Assembly (NCBI GenBank): GCA_020633055.1
Contig: JACKEJ010000010.1
Span: 450,524 to 514,523, forward strand
Direction: 5' to 3'
Source of the DNA: Sandaracinaceae bacterium
GTDB taxonomy: Bacteria; Myxococcota_A; Polyangia; Polyangiales; Houyiibacteriaceae
Length of the DNA: 64,000 nt
Shown here: piece after piece, positions 49,997 through 64,000 of the stretch
Layout of the letters: the number at the start of each line of letters is the position of its first letter
How positions within the stretch are numbered: position 1 is the first letter of the stretch
The notes under the pieces: model-generated
The model's input: the letters and a program-made list of their open reading frames with translations, nothing else
Database searches by the model: none
What the model was told of the DNA's origin: nothing
Made by a program: the position numbers and the translations under genes

Positions 49997-51061
49997 ATGG
50001 GAATCCGCATCACGGTCCGCTCACGTTGGGGTGAGCCCCAAGAGGTGGACCCGCCGAGCGCGTCCCGAGCGCTCGCCGTGTACAGCTTCGAGCACGGTCG
50101 CGTGCGCATCGGCCGCGGGCGCACGGCGGACATCCTGCTGCCGCACCCCGCGGTGAGCGGGTTGCACGCCAGCCTCGAACCGAGCGGAGCGCAGTACAGC
50201 GTGACGGACGAGGGTTCGACCAACGGCGTCCTGGTCAACGGAGCGCGCATCTCGCCTCACCGGCCCAAGTCCCTCAGGGACGGCGACCGCATCGAACTGG
50301 GCGGCTTCACCCTCCGTGTGGAGTTCCTGCCCGCGGTGGGCGGCGTCACCAGCGCGCACGAGACGGCCGAGCTCGCGCGGCAGCTCGTGCGCGCCGTGTT
50401 GTCCCAGGGGACGACGCCCGTCGCCGCGCCACAGCTCGTCTTCGAGAATGGCAGCCGCGCAGGCGAGCGGCTGAGCATGCCGGACGCGCCCGCGTCGTGG
50501 CGCATCGGCCGGAGTCCCGAGTGCGAGGTGGTGCTGGACGACGCCGACGCGTCGCGTGAGCACGCCGAGCTGTGGCGCGACCTGGATGGCGTGTTGCTGC
50601 GCGACCTCGGCGCCAAGAACCCAGCCACCGTGAACGGGCGCGCGCATCCGGAGCGACGGCTGGCGGACCGCGACGAGCTGCGCATCGGCTCGACCCGCCT
50701 GACGTTCGAAGACCCTGCGAGCACCGCCGTGTCGCGCATCCAAGCCGCCGACGATCTGGCGGTGGATCTTCCGCCAGACCCCTTCGACGAGCTCGAGGCC
50801 GAGCGCGCCGACGCTGAGCGCGCTCGCGAGGCGAGCCAGCCCGGCGACACGGAGAGCGCCGCCCCCACCGACGAAGCGAGCGTCGATCCCGCGTTCGAGG
50901 CGCCGCGCGCGGGCGACCACGTAGTGGCCATCGCCGACCCCAAGCCGCGCGCAGCGCGTCCGCGACGTGAGAGCGCAGCGCTGACCGACATGATCGTCTA
51001 CGTGCTGGCCGGCGCCGTCCTGACGCTCAGCGCGCTCGGCCTGTGGTGGCTCAGTCGCTGA
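49997..51061 (+). CDS. Double-FHA membrane protein
   Basis: A 354-residue protein with two FHA domains and a C-terminal TM helix. FHA1 (about 30-110): VRIGRGRTADILLPHPAVSGLHASLE and EGSTNGVLVNG; FHA2 (about 165-240): WRIGRSPECEVVLDDADASREHAEL, with RDLGAKNPATVNG in place of the usual STNG loop. A disordered acidic linker leads to a hydrophobic helix at about 331-353. FHA domains read phosphothreonine, so it probably gathers substrates of Ser/Thr kinases at the inner membrane; a kinase gene lies two genes upstream on the same strand. The start is taken at the ATG before GIRITVRS. Confidence 0.85.
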   Translation: MGIRITVRSRWGEPQEVDPPSASRALAVYSFEHGRVRIGRGRTADILLPHPAVSGLHASLEPSGAQYSVTDEGSTNGVLVNGARISPHRPKSLRDGDRIELGGFTLRVEFLPAVGGVTSAHETAELARQLVRAVLSQGTTPVAAPQLVFENGSRAGERLSMPDAPASWRIGRSPECEVVLDDADASREHAELWRDLDGVLLRDLGAKNPATVNGRAHPERRLADRDELRIGSTRLTFEDPASTAVSRIQAADDLAVDLPPDPFDELEAERADAERAREASQPGDTESAAPTDEASVDPAFEAPRAGDHVVAIADPKPRAARPRRESAALTDMIVYVLAGAVLTLSALGLWWLSR

Positions 51062-51124
51062 GAGGCTCGCGGGAGGCCGTGCGAAAGGGTCCGTAGCGCA
51101 CCTTCGCTCGCGGGCCAGGCACCA

Positions 51125-52177
51125 TCACCAAGCCCTCGCGTCGAGCTCCCGAGCCACCATGGCACCCAACGTGGTGAGTTCGGAGTCGACGACGCACGGC
51201 CTCTGGCTCATGGGCTCGATGGTCAGTCGTGCACGCGCCCACGCGTCCGCGCGGCCGATGAGAAGGGGAAGCGCTCGCTCGTCGCGCACCAGTGGGTCGA
51301 CGAGGCGCAGCACGAGCAGGCGGTGCAGCACCCCCTCGCGCAGGAGCGCATGGGCAATCGCCGTCGCGTCGTCCGCGCGAGGGACACGCAGGCAGCCGAG
51401 GGCGGACGGCAGCGCGGTGTCCCACGCTGGACGCCGTCCGGTGTCGACCTCCGCGAACGTGTGCCGCCGATCATCGACGGTGACGGCATCGAAGAGTTCG
51501 TGCACCACGGACGCCTGCGAATCACCGGGAGCGACGGCCCGGAGCACCGCGTCCCACACGTCTGGGGGCGGGAGTCGTGCGACGTTGGTGAGCGGCGTCC
51601 ATAGCCGGCCGTACGTCGAGACGGTGTGCGCCAACGCGGAGCCCCACGGGTCGAGTGGGTGATCGTCCAGTGAGATTTCACCCGGGCCCAGCTGCAGGCG
51701 CTGGTCGGCGCGCAGCGCGAGGCCACGACGCGTGGGGCCGTGCACCAAGGTGAGCGGGCCCACGAGCTGCACCGAGACCCGTAGATGCTGGGTGAGCGCC
51801 AGGGCGAACAGCACCGTGGCCGCCAACACGTCGCACGCGGCTTCCCGTTCGTGGGTGGGCGCGTTCAGCGCGCCGAGCAGCGGGGCGATGACCTCGGGGG
51901 CGCGCGTGAGGGCAGCCACGGGCTTGGGGCTACCGGGCAGCAACGCGCGCAGCGCGCGCGCAGCGGCGACGACGGCGGGAGACGCAGCCGGACGCTCCGC
52001 GAGGCACGCGAGCAGCGGCTCGTGGAGGGCGCGCGCGGCCAGCTGCCGCAGCAGGCGCGCGTGGGCCGCATCGTCCATGCGCAGGACGTGCTCGCCGTCA
52101 TCCATGCGAAGGCGGGGCGCGAGGGCGACCCACGCAGGCCGCGTGACACGGCTCGAGTCCTGCGGTGATCGTGACAT
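51125..52177 (-). CDS. Protein of unknown function (alanine/arginine/leucine-rich, cytoplasmic)
   Basis: A 350-residue protein from the ATG at 52177. No signal peptide and no obvious TM helices; mostly helical with a Leu-rich central stretch. A short motif SLDDHPLDPWGSALAHTVS stands out. I recognise no family. It lies 23 nt downstream of the Kazal-type lipoprotein gene on the same strand and may be co-transcribed with it. Confidence 0.65.
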   Translation of the reverse strand: MSRSPQDSSRVTRPAWVALAPRLRMDDGEHVLRMDDAAHARLLRQLAARALHEPLLACLAERPAASPAVVAAARALRALLPGSPKPVAALTRAPEVIAPLLGALNAPTHEREAACDVLAATVLFALALTQHLRVSVQLVGPLTLVHGPTRRGLALRADQRLQLGPGEISLDDHPLDPWGSALAHTVSTYGRLWTPLTNVARLPPPDVWDAVLRAVAPGDSQASVVHELFDAVTVDDRRHTFAEVDTGRRPAWDTALPSALGCLRVPRADDATAIAHALLREGVLHRLLVLRLVDPLVRDERALPLLIGRADAWARARLTIEPMSQRPCVVDSELTTLGAMVARELDARAW

Positions 52178-52200
52178 CGCGGGCGGGACTCCGTGCGCGC

Positions 52201-52866
52201 TCAGAGGCTCGGCGGGTTCGCCAAGCACGCGTTCAGCTCGGGGCTCTGCGTGAAGCCGCAGCGCCCGTCGGCCTGACGCTCGCAGGCCGCGCCGCGATAG
52301 CAGGCGTGCTCGGGGCGCGCGACGCAGATGCTGGCCATGGCCTCCTCGTCGGCGCCTTGGCAGAGCTCGCCACCGCAGCCCGTGCGGATGCACCCCGAGG
52401 ACGCGTCCTCGTTCGGCGCGTCCTCCGCGCACGAACCATCGCGCGCCACCGAGGTGCCCCCGGCGTGCGCGTCGCAACGGTTCGAATACGTGCGGCCATC
52501 GCAGCCGCAGACGGGCCGGTACTCGCGCGTGCAGACGCGTGGGATGGCCTCGCAGTGACCGCCACGATCCGTGGCGCCGCACGAGTCCTCCGGCTCGAAC
52601 AGACAGAACTCGCCGTCCGGGCAAGGCTCGAGGCCGCGCGAGCCACACGCGCCATCCTCCGTCGTGGGCTCGCTGACCGTGTCGCCCTCGCTCGCGCCAC
52701 GATGGCCGCAACCCACCGAGACGGTCGCCAGCGTCGCGACCAGCAGCGCGCACCAGCCGGCGGGGGCCTTGGGCGCGACGGCTCGTGGCGCCTTCACCGC
52801 GACGGTGACGGTGCCCTGCGGCGCATGGAGAGAGAACGACGTGCGGAGCGTGGTGCGTGTGCGCAT
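52201..52866 (-). CDS. Kazal-type / eight-cysteine-cluster lipoprotein
   Basis: A 221-residue cysteine-rich protein from the ATG at 52866. Lipobox VSVGC (Cys53) after a rather long n-region. The mature part carries a Kazal-like module (VCTREYRPVCGCDGRTYSNRC, then a final Cys in RDGSC) as in serine-protease inhibitors, preceded by a small Cys-Pro-rich unit (CPDGEFCLFE), and a C-terminal eight-cysteine cluster (CIRTGCGGELC ... CYRGAACERQADGRCGF). Likely surface-exposed protease-inhibitor-like or protein-binding function; target unknown. Divergent from cbiZ. Confidence 0.82.
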   Translation of the reverse strand: MRTRTTLRTSFSLHAPQGTVTVAVKAPRAVAPKAPAGWCALLVATLATVSVGCGHRGASEGDTVSEPTTEDGACGSRGLEPCPDGEFCLFEPEDSCGATDRGGHCEAIPRVCTREYRPVCGCDGRTYSNRCDAHAGGTSVARDGSCAEDAPNEDASSGCIRTGCGGELCQGADEEAMASICVARPEHACYRGAACERQADGRCGFTQSPELNACLANPPSL

Positions 52867-52936
52867 GGCAGCAGTTTCCTGGTGGACGGGGCCGGCGCAA
52901 GCCTCGGTTGACAGACACGACGTTGACGAGCAAGCC

Positions 52937-53737
52937 ATGCCGATGTTCAGCGGCGACGTGATGTACGAGCAGGACGGCCTACGCATCACGCGCACGGAGC
53001 GCGTGCTGGTGATGAGCACCCAGGTCCCGCACGCGTGCCTATCGTTCGCGCCACGCGGGGGTGGCGAGCAGACGACGACGCACGTGGCCAACCACCACGT
53101 CGCATCGCACGAACTCTCGCTGGAGGTGGACGCGCTCGCCCTGCTCGAGGCGCGCCAGCGCGAGCTGGTGGGCGCAGACGGTGTCGCCATGATGACCGCC
53201 TGTGCGCTCCAGCGCGCCGTGGTCGCCACCGCCGAGGAGCCGCTCGAGGACGCTGCGCTGCCGTCGCCGCCCGTCCGCTGCGTCGCGGTCGCCACCGTGG
53301 GGCTCTCGAACCTGCTCCGCGCTGGCGACTCTCCCGGAGCGCTTGCCCCTGTCGGGACCATCAACGTGCTGCTGTGGGTGTCCCGCGCGCTCTCCACGAC
53401 GGCGCGCCTAGAGGCCCTCAGCGTCGCCACCGAGGCGCGCACGCTGGCGGTGGTGGAGCGTGCCCTTCCGTCGCGTCGTAGCGGCCTACCGGCGAGCGGG
53501 ACGGGCACGGACTGCATCGCCCTGCTCTGCCCCATTGCCGGTGCGGATCGAGCGAGCGTCATGGACTCCGTGGACGACGCTTCCGGCGTCCCCTACGCCG
53601 GCAAGCACACCGCCGTCGGTGCGGTGGTGGGGCGCGCCGTGTACGACGCGGTCTCGGCGGGGGCGGCCTCGTGGGACGAGCGCTATGGGGACACCTTGAG
53701 GCGCGCCATGCGGGAACACGTGCGAGGAGCCTCTTGA
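52937..53737 (+). CDS. cbiZ: Adenosylcobinamide amidohydrolase (CbiZ family)
   Basis: Cleaves the aminopropanol arm of adenosylcobinamide to give adenosylcobyric acid, allowing salvage of incomplete corrinoids. From the ATG at 52937 the 266-residue protein matches the family's pattern: HACLSFAPRGGGEQTTTHVANHHV near the N-terminus, VRCVAVATVGLSNLLRAGD, TINVLLWVSRALSTTA, and GTGTDCIALLCP with the C-terminal YAGKHTAVGAVVGRAVYDAV. The frame extends to 52571 across the divergent gene but that part is shadow. First gene of a three-gene cobalamin-salvage group; next start overlaps its stop. Confidence 0.88.
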   Translation: MPMFSGDVMYEQDGLRITRTERVLVMSTQVPHACLSFAPRGGGEQTTTHVANHHVASHELSLEVDALALLEARQRELVGADGVAMMTACALQRAVVATAEEPLEDAALPSPPVRCVAVATVGLSNLLRAGDSPGALAPVGTINVLLWVSRALSTTARLEALSVATEARTLAVVERALPSRRSGLPASGTGTDCIALLCPIAGADRASVMDSVDDASGVPYAGKHTAVGAVVGRAVYDAVSAGAASWDERYGDTLRRAMREHVRGAS

Positions 53738-54702
53738 GCGCCGCCGGAACGGCCCTGGTGTGCCTCGTGCTGGCGCTGGCGTGGGACGTCGTGTTGCGGG
53801 AGCTGCCCAACGCCGCGCACCCCGTGGCGTGGTTCGGACGCCTCGCCGGCGCCGCGCGCGGGCGTCTTCCGCTGGCTCCACCGCTGCGGGCGCTGCTCGG
53901 GGGCGCGCTGCTGCTCGCGCTCGTGCCGCTCACGGTGGGTGCCGTCGTCTGGATCACGCGAGCAGCGCGCGTGGCGTCGCCTTGGGCGGAAAGCGCGCTC
54001 GCGCTGTTCTGGCTCCAGGCCTCGTTCTCCTGCCGCGGGCTGCTGGACGCGGGCCTTGCCGTGGAACGTGCGCTGCGCGCAAACGACCTCGCGACCGCGC
54101 GCAGTGGGCTCTCGTCGCTGTGCAGCCGGGACCCCTCCTCGCTGAACGGGAGCGAGCTCGCGGGCGCCGCCACGGCCTCATTGGCGGAGAACCTCTCGGA
54201 CAGCGTCGTCGCGCCGTTGTTCTACTACGTGCTCTTCGGGCTGCCTGGTGCGCTCGCGTTCCGCGCGGTGAACACGCTGGACGCGATGGTCGGCTACCGG
54301 GGCCGCTACGAGTGGCTGGGCAAGCCAGCCGCGCGCGTGGACGACGTGCTCGGCCTGGTCCCGGCGCGCCTCTCCGCCATCCTGCTCTGGCTCGCGGCCG
54401 TCCCACTCCGACTGGATGTGGCGCGCGGGTGGCGCACCTGCATGACCGACGCGCGCCTGACGCCGAGCCCGAACGGCGGGTTTCCCATGGCGATGACCGC
54501 TGGACTCTTGGGCGTGTGCCTGGTGAAGCCGGACACCTACACGCTGGGTGCAGCGGGAGACCCGCCGAGTGTGCAGACCCTGACGGACGCGCGCCGCCTC
54601 GTGGGGTTGGCCATGACGATCACGGCGCTCCTGGCCGTCGCTGCGCTCGCGCTCGGCGACCCGACGGGCCCCGTGTGGAGCTGCATCGGGAGCCCACCAT
54701 GA
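53734..54702 (+). CDS. cbiB: Adenosylcobinamide-phosphate synthase (CbiB/CobD)
   Basis: Membrane enzyme that re-attaches aminopropanol (or its phosphate) to adenosylcobyric acid, forming adenosylcobinamide(-phosphate). The start is a TTG at 53734, overlapping the cbiZ stop (TTGA) with AGGAG 5-6 nt upstream; earlier in-frame codons lie inside cbiZ. The 322-residue product has several TM helices and the family's conserved stretch NLSDSVVAPLFYYVLFGLPGALAFRAVNTLDAMVGYR and NGGFPMAMTAGLLGV. Together with CbiZ it rebuilds the nucleotide-loop side of B12 from salvaged cobinamide. Confidence 0.93.
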   Translation: MSAAGTALVCLVLALAWDVVLRELPNAAHPVAWFGRLAGAARGRLPLAPPLRALLGGALLLALVPLTVGAVVWITRAARVASPWAESALALFWLQASFSCRGLLDAGLAVERALRANDLATARSGLSSLCSRDPSSLNGSELAGAATASLAENLSDSVVAPLFYYVLFGLPGALAFRAVNTLDAMVGYRGRYEWLGKPAARVDDVLGLVPARLSAILLWLAAVPLRLDVARGWRTCMTDARLTPSPNGGFPMAMTAGLLGVCLVKPDTYTLGAAGDPPSVQTLTDARRLVGLAMTITALLAVAALALGDPTGPVWSCIGSPP

Positions 54703-54752
54703 CTCACGAACGGCACCGCGCGCAATGGACGGCTCCAGGAGGTGCGTCGTGA
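54699..54752 (+). CDS. 17-codon bridging ORF between cbiB and cobD-like gene
   Basis: An ATG at 54699 overlaps the cbiB stop (ATGA), and its TGA (54750-54752) overlaps the GTG start of the next gene (GTGA). It reads MTHERHRAQWTAPGGAS. The Shine-Dalgarno of the next gene (AGGAGG, 54737-54742) lies inside it. This is exactly what a translation-coupling relay would look like, but the peptide itself may have no function. Confidence 0.4.
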   Translation: MTHERHRAQWTAPGGAS

Positions 54753-55855
54753 CGCGCAGGGAAGGCCCGCCTGATGAGGCCGCGCGCGACCTCCTCGGAC
54801 ACCATGGAGACACGACACCACGCGCCCTGCGCGCCCTCGGCGTGGACCCATCGCAGGTGCTGGACCTCGGCGTCAACATCAGCCCCTTCGGCCCCAGCCC
54901 AGGTGTGCTGGCTGCCGTCCGCGCAGCCGACGTGCGTGCCTATCCCGATCGCGGCGCGACGCAGGCGCGGGAGGCTTTGGGCGCGTCGCTGGGTCGCCCG
55001 GCAGACGAGGTCCTCTTGGGCAACGGTGCGGCCGAGCTCATCTGGAGCGCGGTGCGCGCCCTGGTACCAGACGGCGCGTGCCTGCTGGTGCTCGGGCCGA
55101 CGTTCTCTGAAGCTCACGCGGCCGCGCACGCCTGTGGTCGCCGCGTCGTCGAGGTGCGCGCTCGTGAAGAAGACCTCTTCGAACCACCGCTGGACGCATG
55201 GGTGACCGCGCTCGGACGCGAGCGCCCGGCCCTCGTCTACGTCTGCCACCCGAACAACCCCACGGGACGCGCGCTCGACTTCCTCTCGCTGACCGGGCTC
55301 GTGGCGGACCACCCGGGTACCACGTTCCTCGTCGACCAGGCCTTCCTCTCGCTGTCGGAGCGCCACGCGGAGTCCGCGCACCGACTTCCCCCCAACGCGC
55401 TGGTGGTGCGCTCCTTGACGAAGGACCACGCCCTCGCGGGGCTGCGCGTCGCTTATGCCCTCGGGGCGCCCGCGCTGCTCGCACGTGTGGCGGCGCAGTC
55501 GGCACCCTGGAGCGTGTCATCGCTCGCCCTCGCCGCAGCCATCGCCACTACCGCGCCGGAGGCAGAAGCCCACCTGACGATCGTCCGGAAGCGCTGGTTG
55601 GCACAGCGCCGAGAGCTCGAGGGCCTCTTGACGCAGGCAGGACTCGCCCACGTGCCGTCCCTGACGGTGTTCGGGCTGGTGCGCGTTCCGCACGCGGACG
55701 ACGTCCGCACCCAGCTGGTGCAGCGGCACGGGTTCCTGGTGCGCAGCTGCACGTCGTTCGGGCTCCCGGGCTACATTCGCGTCCGGGCCAGCGACGAGAA
55801 CGCGCGCTTCGTCGAGGCGCTCACGCGCGTCCTCGCAGCGCCCTCGTCGCGCTGA
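54749..55855 (+). CDS. cobD: Threonine-phosphate decarboxylase-like aminotransferase (CobD/CobC)
   Basis: PLP enzyme of the histidinol-phosphate aminotransferase family, predicted to make (R)-1-amino-2-propanol phosphate from threonine phosphate for cobinamide synthesis. GTG 54749 is chosen: AGGAGG sits 6 nt upstream and an earlier ATG (54725) lies before it. The 368-residue protein has GNGAAELIWSAVRAL, HPNNPTGRALDF, FLVDQAFLSLSE, and the PLP lysine in VRSLTKDHALAGLRVAY (about residue 223), followed by RVRASDENARFVEAL at the end. A histidinol-phosphate aminotransferase role cannot be excluded; position after cbiB favours cobalamin. Confidence 0.87.
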   Translation: MTRREGPPDEAARDLLGHHGDTTPRALRALGVDPSQVLDLGVNISPFGPSPGVLAAVRAADVRAYPDRGATQAREALGASLGRPADEVLLGNGAAELIWSAVRALVPDGACLLVLGPTFSEAHAAAHACGRRVVEVRAREEDLFEPPLDAWVTALGRERPALVYVCHPNNPTGRALDFLSLTGLVADHPGTTFLVDQAFLSLSERHAESAHRLPPNALVVRSLTKDHALAGLRVAYALGAPALLARVAAQSAPWSVSSLALAAAIATTAPEAEAHLTIVRKRWLAQRRELEGLLTQAGLAHVPSLTVFGLVRVPHADDVRTQLVQRHGFLVRSCTSFGLPGYIRVRASDENARFVEALTRVLAAPSSR

Positions 55856-55977
55856 GCACCAGCGTTCGGCGGGCAGACGGAATGAAGAAGGGCACGACGT
55901 GCGTGCCCCGCTCCATTGTCCTCAGCGTTCCAGCCGGGCTCGAGGTTCGGCCGGGGTTCTCGCCCGGCCGCCTTCGA
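55856..55977. terminator. Two hairpins between convergent cobD and rpoC
   Basis: GGGCACG-ACGTG-CGTGCCC (55890-55908) lies 34 nt after cobD, and CGGCCGGG-GTTCTCG-CCCGGCCG (55948-55970) lies 7 nt after the rpoC stop (reading leftward). Both are perfect 7- and 8-bp stems, positioned as ends for each of the converging transcripts, but neither has a T run. Confidence 0.5.
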
Positions 55978-60153
<4,176 letters not shown>

Positions 60154-60156
60154 GGC

Positions 60157-64000
<3,844 letters not shown>

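Noticed and set aside
52475..52490. GGTTCGAA-like T-loop sequence suggesting a tRNA
   Set aside because: It lies inside the Kazal lipoprotein gene and no cloverleaf can be formed around it. No other tRNA-like block was seen in the window.

Overview
The window looks like a piece of a GC-rich myxobacterial (Myxococcota, probably Polyangiales-type) chromosome. This rests on the very high G+C with strong third-position bias, FHA-sigma54 and NtrC-type activators, Ser/Thr kinases fused to TPR or receiver domains, a zinc-ribbon/GYF/AgmX-PglI protein, VWA and cysteine-cluster lipoproteins, and the absence of long operons. No tRNA, rRNA or CRISPR array was seen. The assignment is inferred from gene content, not from a search.

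Layout. 1-1463 (-): 3' part of an unidentified membrane protein. 1593-8838 (+): proS, a one-helix protein, a large lytic transglycosylase, an L-2-hydroxyglutarate oxidase-like flavoprotein, trxB and an epoxide-hydrolase-fold protein. 8916-16436 (-): one directon encoding, in transcription order, an MshEN-receiver-TPR protein, a GltJ/AgmX-like protein, a tail-anchored protein, an orphan FliQ/SctS-FliR/SctT pair, hpt, a TPR protein and nadB. 16637-25218: a lipoprotein, then an NtrC-type sigma54 activator divergent from two tandem VWA lipoproteins and an MMPL transporter, with a very good sigma54 promoter between them. 25341-31042: folE cluster, a SnoaL-like protein, and a compact rpe / FHA-sigma54 activator / ketopantoate-reductase-like / globin-like operon.

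31151-34152: outer-membrane barrel protein, then an oriC-like region with DnaA boxes and dnaA. 34279-37404: a small exported-protein gene split by an apparently intact IS66-family element (34552-37331). Terminal repeats and target duplication are visible, and removing the element restores a 112-codon frame exactly. 37434-41065: an unusual sigma70-family factor divergent from a zinc-finger/kinase/TPR receptor. 41208-51061: uvrA (with helically phased repeats upstream), L,D-transpeptidase, DUF2505 protein, lipoprotein, murI, a Ser/Thr kinase-receiver fusion, a TPR protein and a double-FHA membrane protein. 51125-55855: an unknown protein, a Kazal/eight-cysteine lipoprotein, and a cobinamide-salvage operon (cbiZ, cbiB, cobD-like) whose last two genes are bridged by a 17-codon overlapping ORF. 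55978-64000 (-): rpoC and the 3' part of rpoB.

The window mixes housekeeping genes (proS, trxB, nadB, hpt, folE, rpe, dnaA, uvrA, murI, rpoBC) with lineage-type signalling modules. The observations most worth following are the recent IS66 insertion, the sigma54 activator/promoter/VWA module, the sigma factor-kinase pair, the orphan export-gate pair beside GltJ-like and MshEN-receiver proteins, and the phased repeats in front of uvrA.
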